A DNA stretch of 64,000 bases from JAUIJL01 sp965366625 (GTDB lineage: Bacteria; Acidobacteriota; Thermoanaerobaculia; Multivoradales; J023). Positions 18,816 to 28,428 of the stretch are shown here, in pieces. Under the pieces are notes generated by a model, which was not told where the DNA came from, ran no database searches, and worked only from the letters and a program-made list of their open reading frames with translations. A program made the position numbers and the translations under genes. Where the stretch lies: NCBI GenBank assembly GCA_965366625.1, contig CBDUGP010000002.1, forward strand, positions 160,520 to 224,519, given 5' to 3'. Position 1 is the first letter of the stretch, and each line of letters opens with the position of its first letter.

Positions 18816-20573
18816 ATGATTGATCGATCCAGCTCGTTGCGGCCTGCTGCCATGTTCGCCCTACGTTTGCTCATTTTTACGGCTATTTTGCTCCCATGGA
18901 TGTCTTGGTTGGTGGTTTTGCCGGTGATCGCCCAAGAACCGTCCGATGAAGGCGCTTCCCAGTCGGCCGGTTTCTTCGTGGAAACCCAAGACGTGAATCT
19001 GGTCAATGTCGATGTTTATGTCAGCGACAAGAAAGGAAACAGAATTCACGGTCTAGCGGTCGACGATTTCGAGCTTTTCGAAGATGGCCGTCCGGTTCAG
19101 ATCACCAATTTCTATTCCGTGGCCGACGGCCGACCAGCTCGTGAGCAGCTGAGCACGTTGGAGCGCCCACAGGAAGAAATATCTTCAGGCCGGCCCGAGC
19201 CCGAGGTTGAGGTGCCCGAAGACCAACGGCTCCACCTGATTGTCTACATCGACAATTTGCATATCAGGCCGTTCAATCGCAATAAAGTGATGGCCAAAGT
19301 CCGCACGTTCTTGAATACCAAGATGCCTAAAGACAGCCAGGTCATGTTGGTGACCTTCGAAAGGTCTCTCAAGGTTAGGCATCCGTTCACCCGTGACCTC
19401 AACGAGATTGTGGAAGCAACCTACGAACTCGAAGAGCTGTCGGCCTTTACGGTCCAGCGGGAAACCGAGCGCGACAACATCATCAAGAGAATCCTGCGTA
19501 CGGAGAATGCATTCGAGGCGGAGTCCCATGCAGACTTTTACGCCAAATCGGTCTACAACGATGTCGAGATGTCGATCCGGGGCATGCGTGAGATGGTGAG
19601 CACCTTGGCGGGCTTGTCTGGACGTAAGGCGTTGCTCTACGTCAGCGATGGTTTGGAGATGCGAGCGGGTGAGGACCTCTTTCAATTGGCGGCTCAGGAG
19701 CATGCTGAGCTTCAAAATCGCGGCAGTATCTCTCTCCAAGCCAATCGATACGACGCTGGTCGACGCTACCAAGTGCTGACCGCCCACGCCAACGCCAATC
19801 GGGTGACCTTCTATACCTTAGAAGCAGCGGGATTGCGCAGCCACTCCTCCCTCTCCGCCGAGCGATCCGGGGGAGTGTCGACCATCGAAGTTGATTTCAC
19901 CTACCAGCTGAACCGCCAGGAGACGCTACTCATGCTGGCGGACGATACCGGCGGCCTAGCAACCATCAACACCAACAACTTCGCGGGCGCCTTGGATGCC
20001 ATGGCCAAGGACTTTAACTCTTACTACTCCTTAGGCTACCTACCCTCCCACAGCGGGGACGGGCGCTTTCATCGCATCGAGGTCAAAGTGCGCAAGAAGG
20101 GGCTAGAGGTTCGTCATCGAGACGGCTATCGCGACAAGAGCCTCGAGACGCGGATCACCGAAGGAACCTTAGCGGCGTTGGTTTTCGATCAAGGATCCAA
20201 TCCATTGAACGCGAATATCCAGTTTCTGGATCCGGTGGTCGACGGAAAGCGCGACACCTTCCTACCGATTGAGGTCCGAATTCCAATCGGCAGAGTGACC
20301 CTATTACCCGGAGAACAAATGCATTCGGGCAAAATCCGAATCTCCCTAGCGGTGATGGACGAAGAGAATCAGATTTCTCCGGTAGAAATGTCAACGGTTC
20401 CGATCCAAATTCCAGAGCAAGATCTCGAAATAGCTAGGACTAAATATTATGTTTATAGCGCGACCCTTCAAGTTCGCCCCGGCAAGCAAAAAATTGCCGT
20501 AGGTCTGCGCGACGAGGTCACTGGACAACAGAGCTTTGTTTCACGCATCGCTTGGGTGGGCAGCCGCAAATGA
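18816..20573 (+). CDS. Exported VWA domain protein (acidobacterial VWFA-related family), degenerate MIDAS
   Basis: 585 residues with an N-terminal signal/anchor segment (ALRLLIFTAILLPWMSWLVV). It shares the layout of the 9525-11306 protein: DVNLVNVDVYVSDKKGN, DDFELFEDG, then a VWA domain whose first MIDAS motif is DNLHI from D146 instead of DxSxS. Both have DNxH..PxNRN, so they are paralogues. The landmark ALLYVSDGLEMR is conserved, as is the YYSLGYLP family ending. The start at 18816 follows CAGGAGACTCTCAA; an in-frame GTG at 18708 gives no signal peptide at its start. First gene of a VWA-CRTAC1-TPR operon, overlapping the next gene by ATGA. Confidence 0.87.
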   Translation: MIDRSSSLRPAAMFALRLLIFTAILLPWMSWLVVLPVIAQEPSDEGASQSAGFFVETQDVNLVNVDVYVSDKKGNRIHGLAVDDFELFEDGRPVQITNFYSVADGRPAREQLSTLERPQEEISSGRPEPEVEVPEDQRLHLIVYIDNLHIRPFNRNKVMAKVRTFLNTKMPKDSQVMLVTFERSLKVRHPFTRDLNEIVEATYELEELSAFTVQRETERDNIIKRILRTENAFEAESHADFYAKSVYNDVEMSIRGMREMVSTLAGLSGRKALLYVSDGLEMRAGEDLFQLAAQEHAELQNRGSISLQANRYDAGRRYQVLTAHANANRVTFYTLEAAGLRSHSSLSAERSGGVSTIEVDFTYQLNRQETLLMLADDTGGLATINTNNFAGALDAMAKDFNSYYSLGYLPSHSGDGRFHRIEVKVRKKGLEVRHRDGYRDKSLETRITEGTLAALVFDQGSNPLNANIQFLDPVVDGKRDTFLPIEVRIPIGRVTLLPGEQMHSGKIRISLAVMDEENQISPVEMSTVPIQIPEQDLEIARTKYYVYSATLQVRPGKQKIAVGLRDEVTGQQSFVSRIAWVGSRK

Positions 20574-22378
20574 TCGGAGCTCGGAGAGCGGTGTTGAGTT
20601 TGGCTCTTTTGGCGGCGTTCATGCCCGGCTGTGCCCCGGATGACGGGAGCCCGAAGGGTACCGATTCAGCGCCTTCGGCCCCTTCTGCGCAGCAAGAGGC
20701 TCCCGCGAAGGGCTCGGCAGAAGCGCTGGAGGGTCCGGTTTTTCGCGAATTGGGCGCCGATGCCGGGCTGAGCTTCCATCACTTCAACGGAGCGACGGGG
20801 CGTTTCTACATGGCTGAGGTAACCGGTTCCGGCGTGGCCCTGTTCGATTTTGATCGCGACGGTGATTTAGACGTCTATTTGGTTCAAGGAACGGTTTTGG
20901 AGCCGGGAAAGGAGCTGAGTGACGCCAAATTTCCTTTGCTCCACGAGCAGGCGATCGATCGGCTCTTCCGCAATGAACTCGACTCCGGCGAGCTGCGCTT
21001 CACCGACGTCACGGAGTTGAGCGGCATTCGAGCCGGAGGTTACGGCATGGGAGCGACCGTGGGTGACATCGATTCCGATGGTTTCCCGGATCTCTACGTC
21101 ACCAATGTTGGCCCTAACCAAATGTGGCGTAATCGGGGTGACGGCACCTTTGAAGAGGTGACGAAGAAAGCGGGATTGCAAGAGGACAGATGGAGCGTTC
21201 CAGCGGTCTTCTTCGACTACGACCGCGATGGTCATGAGGATCTATTCATCGGTAACTACATCGCGGTCGAAATCGACAATCCCAAGCTATGTCGCGGCAT
21301 TACCGGTGCCCAAGATTATTGTGGGCCCTCCGCCTATCCGCCGATACCCGATCGCCTATTTCACAATCGTGGCGACGGGACCTTTGAGGACGTCACCTGG
21401 GCGGCCGGTCTGCGGTCGGGTTTTGGGCCGGCCTTGGGAGCTGTGGCTGCGGATCTGAACGGCGACGGCTTGCTCGATCTCTACGTGGCCAACGACCAGT
21501 CGAACAACCAAATGTGGATCCAAAAGGGTGATGGCACTTTTGAGGACGAGGCATTGCTGGCAGGCTCGGCGGTCAACGCGCGCGGTCGAGCCGAAGCCTC
21601 GATGGGTGTGGACGCAGGCGACTTCGACGGTGACGGCGACGACGATCTTTTTATGACCCATCTGATCGGTGAGACCAACACCCTCTATGAAAACGAGGGG
21701 TCGGGCACCTTTATCGACCGCACTTTGGATGTGGGCTTGGCCTCACCAAGTCGGCTCTACACCGCATTTGGAACCGCGTGGGTAGATTTCGACAACGACG
21801 GCCGGCTCGATCTCTTCGTCGCCAACGGCGCTGTCAAAGCGATCGAGCAGCTGATGCTCGAGCGCGACCCATTTCCCTATCACCACCCGAACCAGCTCTT
21901 TCGCAATGTGCTTCGGGGTCCGAAGACCGAATTTGAAGAAGTTTCCCCAGAGCTGGCCGGCGATGCCGTCACCCGCTCGGAGGTCAGCCGGGGAATGGCG
22001 GTCGGAGATATAGACAACGATGGTGATCCTGATTTGGTGGTCGTCAACAACAACGGACCGGCCCGGGTATTGATGAACCAAATCGGTCAAGACAAGGATT
22101 GGATTGGGTTTCAGCTGGAAGGCACCAGCGGTAGCCGCAGACGCGAGCTGGTCGGTGCCCGCCTCAGGGTCGAGCTGAGCGATGGTCGCAACTTGTGGCG
22201 TCGGGCGCGCAGGGACGGCAGCTTCGCGGGTTCGAACGACCCGCGGATTTTGATCGGTTTAGGCTCGGCGAAGAACGTCAGGGTGGTGGCCGTCGAGGTG
22301 TTCTGGCCGGACGGCACCACCGTCGTCGTATCGGGCGAGACACTCCAACGAAATGCATACAACACGGTGGCCCAATGA
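20570..22378 (+). CDS. CRTAC1 family lipoprotein (FG-GAP/VCBS repeats plus ASPIC/UnbV)
   Basis: 602 residues. A lipoprotein signal ends in MPGC. The body is a beta-propeller of repeated calcium-binding-like motifs (FDRDGDLDVYLV, DIDSDGFPDLYV, DLNGDGLLDLYV, DFDGDGDDDLFM, DIDNDGDPDLVV). The C-terminus is the ASPIC/UnbV domain (GARLRVEL..FWPDGT). A two-Cys stretch (LCRGITGAQDYCGP) is shared with the CRTAC1 protein at 33411-35312. It overlaps the VWA gene before it and the TPR gene after it by 4 nt each. Family function is unknown; an extracytoplasmic binding or adhesion role is inferred from the fold. Confidence 0.9.
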   Translation: MIGARRAVLSLALLAAFMPGCAPDDGSPKGTDSAPSAPSAQQEAPAKGSAEALEGPVFRELGADAGLSFHHFNGATGRFYMAEVTGSGVALFDFDRDGDLDVYLVQGTVLEPGKELSDAKFPLLHEQAIDRLFRNELDSGELRFTDVTELSGIRAGGYGMGATVGDIDSDGFPDLYVTNVGPNQMWRNRGDGTFEEVTKKAGLQEDRWSVPAVFFDYDRDGHEDLFIGNYIAVEIDNPKLCRGITGAQDYCGPSAYPPIPDRLFHNRGDGTFEDVTWAAGLRSGFGPALGAVAADLNGDGLLDLYVANDQSNNQMWIQKGDGTFEDEALLAGSAVNARGRAEASMGVDAGDFDGDGDDDLFMTHLIGETNTLYENEGSGTFIDRTLDVGLASPSRLYTAFGTAWVDFDNDGRLDLFVANGAVKAIEQLMLERDPFPYHHPNQLFRNVLRGPKTEFEEVSPELAGDAVTRSEVSRGMAVGDIDNDGDPDLVVVNNNGPARVLMNQIGQDKDWIGFQLEGTSGSRRRELVGARLRVELSDGRNLWRRARRDGSFAGSNDPRILIGLGSAKNVRVVAVEVFWPDGTTVVVSGETLQRNAYNTVAQ

Positions 22379-24483
22379 GATCTCCCCTGCTCACGAGTTT
22401 CTTGTTGGTGAGCCCGCTGTGGGCCGCGTTTTGGGCAGCGGGTTGTCAAGCCTCGCCCAGTCAAGCTCCCCCGGCAGGAGAAAACGAGGCGAAGCCCTCG
22501 TCCCAAGACAGCGTCACCTCGACCCTGCTCAACCTGCCGAATCGCGACCTCGATCAATTCGACGAGCGTTGGCACGCCAGGGTGAGAGAACTCGAAGCGG
22601 ACATCGAGAAGAGCATGGACGCGAAACCCATGGATCCCAAAGTGGTGGGCCATGCGTTCGGCGCTTTGGGCCAGCACTACATGGCCCATCATCTCGTGGA
22701 TATGGCCACGGTCTGTTTCGATTACGCCCAGACGATCGATCCGGACGAAGTCAGATGGCCCTACCTAAATGGATTCCTGCATCAAATTCAGGATCAGTTT
22801 GACGCCGCAGCCGAGGATTTCGAAACTGCTTTGAAGATCGACCCCAAGAATACGGGCGCGCGCCTCCGGCTCGGCGCAGTGTGGATCGAACTCGGTCGTC
22901 GGGAGGAAGCGGAGCAGCACTTGCGGACGATGCTCGCCGAACACCCGGACCAAACCATGGCCCGTTACGAACTCGGGCGTTTGCGCCTCGATCAAGGGCA
23001 ATTGGAGGAAGCGGTGAAGCTGCTTTCGTCGGTGGTTGCCGAGCAACCCGATGCCGGGGTCGCCCATTACGCCCTTGGCCAAGCCCTGCGCCGTCGAGGA
23101 GACCTGGAGGCCGCCAAGGCGGCCCTTGAAAAAGCCGACGAGCAACCCGTGGTATTTGCCGATCCGTTGTTGGGCGAACTCGCCGAGCTGGGTGTGACGG
23201 CGGAGTTCTATCGCATGCGCGCGGAGCGAGCGCTGGCCGAAGGTCGGCTCAAAGACGCCGCCGGCCATTTCAGCAAAGCTATAGAGCTGGGGGATGAAGG
23301 TTTCCAGATGCGTATGGCCTACGCCTTCGTTCTTCATCAGAGCGGTGATAGGCAGGGCGCGATCGCCCAATTAGAGGCCGCTACGGAGCTTTCGGAGTCG
23401 AATATCGACGGCACTCAAAAAGCCGAGGCTTTTCACCGTTTGGGACTGCTCTTCGCCGAGGAAGGGGATCTCGGGAGATCGGAAGCGAGTCAGCGCCGGG
23501 CCTTGGAACAAGATTCTTCACATGTCGCGGCCACGTTGGCCTTGGGGGATATGGCCGCGCGAAAGAAGCGCATCGATGAGGCTATCGAGCTTTACGATTC
23601 GGTGCTTGAACGGCCTGAGCACAAGGATCATCGGCGGGCGCTGATCAAACGTGGAACGGCGCATCTGAACACCGAAAAAAAAGACGCCGGTTTAGGGGAC
23701 CTGCGCCGAGCCCTAGAGCTGCAACCCGAAGACTTCGAGCATCAACTGCGTTGGATCGAGGCTCTTGAGCACGCGGACAAGGAGGAGCAAGCTCGACAAG
23801 CAGCGATAGATGCAGGCCGGCAATTGCTGGCTACTCCGCCCGAGGCTTCCCGGGTCCGAACGGTCTTGCTCACACGTCTCGCTCACAAGCTGCGGCGGTA
23901 TGGTCAACTCGAAGCAGCCGAGCGGGGTTATCGCCTGGCCCTGGAGCCGGTGCCGGAGACCGCAGATCTGAGAATGAACCTGGCCGATCTCTTGGTGGCC
24001 AGACAGGTTTTTGACGAAGCGCGATCGTTGTATCAAGCGGTGATCGCCGCCGATCCGGAGAATAGCGACGCCCAATTTGGTGAGATTCGCTGTTTAATGG
24101 CCTCCGGCGAGTGGCTCGCTGCCAAGGCGAGCTTGGAAGGGCAGATTCGGATCACCCAAAGCGGTCGTCTGCTGCATCTGTTGGCCCGGTTGTTGGCGGT
24201 GGCCCCGGCACCGGTAGCAGAGCCCGAGCGCGCGCTACAGCTAGCCAACGAAGTCTTCAACGCCCGTCGAACTCCGGACCACGCGGCGACTTTGGGCCTC
24301 GCTCTGGCAGCCGCGGGCCAGGTCGAGCAGGCCGCCGAATGGCATGCCGGATTGCTGGCCGACACCGCTAGCCTGGGAGAGCCGTGGACGGATTGGTTGC
24401 AAGGGCAGCTCGCTGCTTTTCGCAGGGGTGAGGTATGGCATCCAAAGGTCCCGGCTGAAATCTTTGCGCCTGGGCGTGGATAG
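22375..24483 (+). CDS. TPR lipoprotein paired with CRTAC1 (type found twice more in window)
   Basis: 702 residues with a lipobox at AAGC (Cys24). After a roughly 90-residue linker comes AFGALGQHYMA..CFDYA and RWPYLNG (R127), then TPR repeats to the C-terminus. A VAHYALGQALRR..DPLLGELAEL block lies in the middle. The same layout recurs in the lipoproteins at 31714-33414 and 37516-39630, so these three form a family in this genome. The start at 22375 overlaps the CRTAC1 stop (ATGA). Likely a scaffold or partner for the CRTAC1 protein; no enzyme motif seen. Confidence 0.85.
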   Translation: MRSPLLTSFLLVSPLWAAFWAAGCQASPSQAPPAGENEAKPSSQDSVTSTLLNLPNRDLDQFDERWHARVRELEADIEKSMDAKPMDPKVVGHAFGALGQHYMAHHLVDMATVCFDYAQTIDPDEVRWPYLNGFLHQIQDQFDAAAEDFETALKIDPKNTGARLRLGAVWIELGRREEAEQHLRTMLAEHPDQTMARYELGRLRLDQGQLEEAVKLLSSVVAEQPDAGVAHYALGQALRRRGDLEAAKAALEKADEQPVVFADPLLGELAELGVTAEFYRMRAERALAEGRLKDAAGHFSKAIELGDEGFQMRMAYAFVLHQSGDRQGAIAQLEAATELSESNIDGTQKAEAFHRLGLLFAEEGDLGRSEASQRRALEQDSSHVAATLALGDMAARKKRIDEAIELYDSVLERPEHKDHRRALIKRGTAHLNTEKKDAGLGDLRRALELQPEDFEHQLRWIEALEHADKEEQARQAAIDAGRQLLATPPEASRVRTVLLTRLAHKLRRYGQLEAAERGYRLALEPVPETADLRMNLADLLVARQVFDEARSLYQAVIAADPENSDAQFGEIRCLMASGEWLAAKASLEGQIRITQSGRLLHLLARLLAVAPAPVAEPERALQLANEVFNARRTPDHAATLGLALAAAGQVEQAAEWHAGLLADTASLGEPWTDWLQGQLAAFRRGEVWHPKVPAEIFAPGRG

Positions 24484-25070
24484 AGTCCTCGAAGAACGTC
24501 TCGCCAGGCAGCTTTGTCGACGCCTAACCGTGACGGCGGGCGTCGAAAGCAAGCAGTCGAGATTCTTCTGTTTTCAATGGCCAACCGTTGCATTTCTGAG
24601 CCCATCGGCATCCAAATAGCATACAATCGAGAGACCCTGGGTGGAATCAGGCCTTGATCGAGGATTAGATCTGGTTCCATCTTGTGAGATAGGTTTCCCG
24701 CCCTCTGACGAAGCTTCGATCGGAAGCCAATCGTAACCACCTGCTCGGTCCCCCCCGGTCTTAGGCCACTCGGAAGCAGATTCAGGAAACCGCCAATATT
24801 CAGTATTCGGCCAGTGGGGCCGGATTGGTCGACCTCAGTCTAAGCATGACCGAGGAGCCGTGTTGCGTCACATGACCCATTAACCTTCCGAATATGAAAA
24901 GCTAGAAGCTAGACCCGTCAGTTTTAGAGGTCGATGATTGACAACAGATCTAAAACAGATGCAAGGAAACGGCTTTTTGAGCCGTCTTGACCTCTAGAGT
25001 GACGACGAGTTCTAGAGTGACGTCGAGCTTCTGAGCACAGTGATCATGAAGACAGCGAAAGGTCTCGAGC
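24484..25070. other. 587-base intergenic region before the SNF2 helicase gene
   Basis: No credible gene, RNA or terminator was found. It contains a small CGGCT/AGCCG hairpin at 24970-24984 and a two-copy 18-bp direct repeat at 24993-25028. A TTGACA at 24938-24943 has no matching -10 at 16-18 bases. A short frame at 25046-25081 (MKTAKGLERVL) overlaps the helicase GTG and could be chance. Confidence 0.5.
24993..25028 (+). repeat. Tandem duplication, 2 x 18 bp
   Basis: TCTAGAGTGACGACGAGT (24993-25010) is followed directly by TCTAGAGTGACGTCGAGC (25011-25028), with 16 of 18 positions identical. It lies about 45 bases before the helicase start codon. Confidence 0.8.
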
Positions 25071-28000
25071 GTGTCCTTTGAGAAGAGATGTTCCCACGAG
25101 ATAGCAACGAATGACCGGGAGCGGGGGAAGCTCTATTTTGAGCAACGCCGTATCAGAATCGACGCCAGCGACGACTACGGCCTCAACGCCACGGTTCGAG
25201 GCGCGGGTAGAACCTACGAGGTTCAAATAGATTGGTTCGATTCGGAACACTCTGGAATTCTGACGGCATCCTGCCAATGCCCGAGATATATGGCTGGGCG
25301 CCTGTGCAAGCACATTTGGGCCACCTTATTGACCGCCGACCAGCGGGGAATGGGGAAAAAGGTCGCCGGCAACGGTCAGCTCCAGGTGTTCTTGGAGTCC
25401 AGTGACGCCGAGGCCTTGATCGACGACGAGGACGTTCGGATCGGCCAGCCGGCCGTGGCGCAAAAAGAGAAGCTTTCCTGGCGCCAAAAATTCAGAAGCC
25501 TGCGCGAGCAAATCGAAGAAGAACTCCCCCTGGCAGGCAAAGACGCTTCCGATCCTCGGCGTTTCGCTCACTATCGGATCAATGTGCTGAAGAGCATGAA
25601 TTCCAACCAGCTGGTGGTCGACGTCTTCCAACGCATGGGCAAGGAAGAGGGGGCCACCCTGCGTCGCATGGGCATTAGCGATTGGGAGAACGGTTCGCTG
25701 TTCTCAGAAGATCGAGAATTTCTCCGAGTCTTGCTCGCCATGCCTCGCACCGGAGGAGCTTCTGCTGCCGATCGATCCGAGGCTTACCTCAGCGGCGTCG
25801 TGCCGCCGGTTCTTTACGAGAGCATCATCCCCCGCCTGTCCGCCACCGGACGATTCGGCTGGATCCACGGCGTGGACGAAGCCCACGTGGAGCACCATGA
25901 GCTGGAATGGGATATCGGTTCCCCGTGGGAATTTGTGCTCGAGGTGGAGCGCGAGGAAACCGGCGACCAAGTCCTCACTCGGATATCGGGTCGTTTAGAG
26001 CGCGACAGCGAGGTTAGTGAGCTGTCCCAACCCCTCTTGTTGCTCGAGGGCATCGTGGTTTTTCGCGAGCGCGTGGCACGGCTCGAAACGGATCGACACT
26101 ATTCCTGGATTTCCATGATCCGCCGGGACGGCGAGGTCAAAATTCCCGAATCGGAAATCGATGCCATGCTCGAGGATCTGTGGAGCATGCCGGTGCTGCC
26201 GCCCCTCGACATCCCGGTGCAATGGTTGTTGGATGAGATTTTCGTCGACCCGACTCCCGGGATCACGTTCCGAACCATGGGCAGCGACCAACTGCCCCCA
26301 ATGCTCGAAGGCAATATTTGGTTCGATTACGACGGTTTCTTGGTGGACGACAAATACGAGAAGCGAGCGGGATCCAAAGACCGGATCGTCGATCGCCCCC
26401 ACGGCCGCTTGATTTTCAGGGATATCGAGAGAGAAAAAGATCTGCGGGAAGACCTGAAAGAGCACGGGTTGCTGATTTTTCAACCCGAAGAAGGCTCCAA
26501 GGCCAAACGTGCAAGGTATCGGGCGAGACTGCGGGATTTTCCCGAGATTGCTACTCGGCTGATCGACCACGGATGGTTGGTAGATGCCGAAGGTCAACGC
26601 TTGCGCAGGATCAGCAAACCCCAGCTGAGTCTCAGCGTATCTGCGAGTGTCGATTGGTTCGAACTCGAAGGCGAGGTGGAATACGGTAATACCACGGCGA
26701 GCTTGCCGGCCATTCTCTCCGCCATCCGACGTGGCGAATTCTTTGTCCGTCTCGACGACGGTACTCATGGGTTGCTGCCCGAAGAGTGGATCGAGAGATA
26801 TGCCGCGTTGGCGGCGAGCATTGTCGAGCCGAGCGACGCCGAAGAACCCGTCCGGTTCCTGCCTTCCCAAACGCTGCTGTTGGACAATCTGCTCAAAGGT
26901 GAGGACGTTGAGCTGGGTCGGGACTTTGAGAAGGTCCGTTCCCAGCTTCAGGCGTTTGAATCCATAGAAGCCGCCAAGGAGCCCAGGGGTTTCAAGGGAA
27001 CCCTTCGGACCTACCAACAAGAAGGATTGGGTTGGCTCAAATTTCTCAAGGACAACGGCTTCGGTGGCTGCTTGGCGGACGATATGGGTCTCGGCAAGAC
27101 CGTCCAAGTCTTGGCTCTGCTGCAGCTGCGGCGAGCCCGTCCGGTGCCGGCCTGGGAACGTTTGCCATCGGTGATCGTCGTGCCGCGCAGCTTGGTCCAC
27201 AATTGGATCGAAGAGGCCGCTCGCTTCACCCCAAAGCTGCGGTTGCTGAATTACACCGGTCCCGGTCGCGAGGAGTTCATGGACTTCTTCGACGAATACG
27301 ACGTCATCGTGACGACCTACGGCACCATGCGTCGGGATATTGAAGAACTCCAGAAGATCGAATTCGATTACGCCATTCTCGATGAAGCTCAAGCGATCAA
27401 GAATTCTTCGTCGCAAGCGGCCAAGGCCTGTCGACAAATCCGATCCCAACATCGATTGGCGCTCACGGGAACACCGGTGGAGAATCACCTCGGCGAGCTG
27501 TGGTCCATTTTCGAATTCTTGAATCCGGGAATGCTCAGCCAATCGGTGCTCAAGGACTTGGTGGGCACCGATACCGATGCCGAGCAGCTGGCCGCCATCT
27601 CGGCGGCCCTCAAGCCGTTTATCTTCCGCCGCACTAAAGAGCAAGTACTCAAGGATCTGCCGGCCAAGACCGAGCTGACCCTCTACTGTGAACTCGACGG
27701 TGAACAACTCAAGCTCTACGACGAGCTGAGGGATCATTACCGCGCCTCCCTCAACGAGCGAATTGAGCAGGTTGGATTGAAAAAATCCAAAATTCAGGTG
27801 CTCGAAGCGCTGCTGCGTCTTCGCCAAGCCGCGTGCCATCCCGGTTTGATCGACAGCGAGCGGTCAGCAGAGCCGAGCGCCAAGATAGACACATTGTTGG
27901 AGCACTTGGAAGAGGTTTTGGACGAGGGTCACAAGGCTTTGGTGTTCTCCCAATTCACATCTCTGCTGTCGATCTTGCGCCAGCGCTTGGATCCGCGAGG

Positions 28001-28382
28001 GGTGACCTACGAATATCTCGATGGCCGAACCCGTCGGCGGCAGGAAAAAGTGCAGCGCTTCCAAACGGATCCGGATTGCCGGCTCTTCCTGATCAGCTTG
28101 AAAGCCGGTGGTGTGGGCTTGAATCTCACCGCTGCGGACTACGTCTTCATTCTGGATCCGTGGTGGAATCCCGCGGTCGAAGCCCAGGCCGTGGATCGCG
28201 CCCATCGGATCGGCCAAACTCGTCCGGTCTTTGCCTATCGATTGATCAGCCGGGGTACGGTCGAAGAGAAAATCATGGAGCTACAGGGCTCGAAGAAACA
28301 GCTGGCCGACGCGATCCTCTCCGCCGACAAGAGCTTGATCGGGGACCTCTCGGCCGACGATTTGAAGATTCTTCTCAGCTAA
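25071..28382 (+). CDS. SWIM zinc-finger SNF2-family helicase
   Basis: 1103 residues. An N-terminal SWIM zinc finger is formed by C68, C70, C79 and H81 (ASCQCPRYMAGRLCKH). A long middle region of unknown fold follows. The SNF2 ATPase starts near residue 645 with YQQEGLGWLKFL, then Walker A DDMGLGKT (K676) and DEAQ (D771-Q774). The C-terminal helicase lobe has VFSQFTSLL and WWNPAVEAQAVDRAHRIGQ. A bacterial HepA/RapA-like DNA translocase; the family is linked to transcription recycling or DNA repair, but the role here is unknown. The start is GTG at 25071 with AAAGG 10 bases upstream. Confidence 0.92.
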   Translation: MSFEKRCSHEIATNDRERGKLYFEQRRIRIDASDDYGLNATVRGAGRTYEVQIDWFDSEHSGILTASCQCPRYMAGRLCKHIWATLLTADQRGMGKKVAGNGQLQVFLESSDAEALIDDEDVRIGQPAVAQKEKLSWRQKFRSLREQIEEELPLAGKDASDPRRFAHYRINVLKSMNSNQLVVDVFQRMGKEEGATLRRMGISDWENGSLFSEDREFLRVLLAMPRTGGASAADRSEAYLSGVVPPVLYESIIPRLSATGRFGWIHGVDEAHVEHHELEWDIGSPWEFVLEVEREETGDQVLTRISGRLERDSEVSELSQPLLLLEGIVVFRERVARLETDRHYSWISMIRRDGEVKIPESEIDAMLEDLWSMPVLPPLDIPVQWLLDEIFVDPTPGITFRTMGSDQLPPMLEGNIWFDYDGFLVDDKYEKRAGSKDRIVDRPHGRLIFRDIEREKDLREDLKEHGLLIFQPEEGSKAKRARYRARLRDFPEIATRLIDHGWLVDAEGQRLRRISKPQLSLSVSASVDWFELEGEVEYGNTTASLPAILSAIRRGEFFVRLDDGTHGLLPEEWIERYAALAASIVEPSDAEEPVRFLPSQTLLLDNLLKGEDVELGRDFEKVRSQLQAFESIEAAKEPRGFKGTLRTYQQEGLGWLKFLKDNGFGGCLADDMGLGKTVQVLALLQLRRARPVPAWERLPSVIVVPRSLVHNWIEEAARFTPKLRLLNYTGPGREEFMDFFDEYDVIVTTYGTMRRDIEELQKIEFDYAILDEAQAIKNSSSQAAKACRQIRSQHRLALTGTPVENHLGELWSIFEFLNPGMLSQSVLKDLVGTDTDAEQLAAISAALKPFIFRRTKEQVLKDLPAKTELTLYCELDGEQLKLYDELRDHYRASLNERIEQVGLKKSKIQVLEALLRLRQAACHPGLIDSERSAEPSAKIDTLLEHLEEVLDEGHKALVFSQFTSLLSILRQRLDPRGVTYEYLDGRTRRRQEKVQRFQTDPDCRLFLISLKAGGVGLNLTAADYVFILDPWWNPAVEAQAVDRAHRIGQTRPVFAYRLISRGTVEEKIMELQGSKKQLADAILSADKSLIGDLSADDLKILLS

Positions 28383-28403
28383 CTAGACATTTCGGAATTT
28401 CCA

Positions 28404-28428
28404 CAAGTCATTGATTATAAATGACTTG
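28404..28428. repeat. Perfect 9-bp hairpin after the helicase gene
   Basis: CAAGTCATT (28404-28412) and AATGACTTG (28420-28428) are perfect inverted repeats around GATTATA, 22 bases after the stop codon. No T-run follows, so it may be a 3'-end stabiliser or weak terminator rather than a classic terminator. Confidence 0.6.

Noticed and set aside
24938..24943. TTGACA as a -35 box for the helicase gene.
   Set aside because: No acceptable -10 sequence at 16-18 bases downstream (GCAAGG).
25046..25081. Short upstream frame (MKTAKGLERVL) overlapping the helicase start.
   Set aside because: Eleven codons with no ribosome site of its own; likely chance.
25995..27839. Long minus-strand open frame opposite the SNF2 helicase.
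   Set aside because: The plus strand holds conserved helicase motifs throughout; the antisense translation shows no domain.
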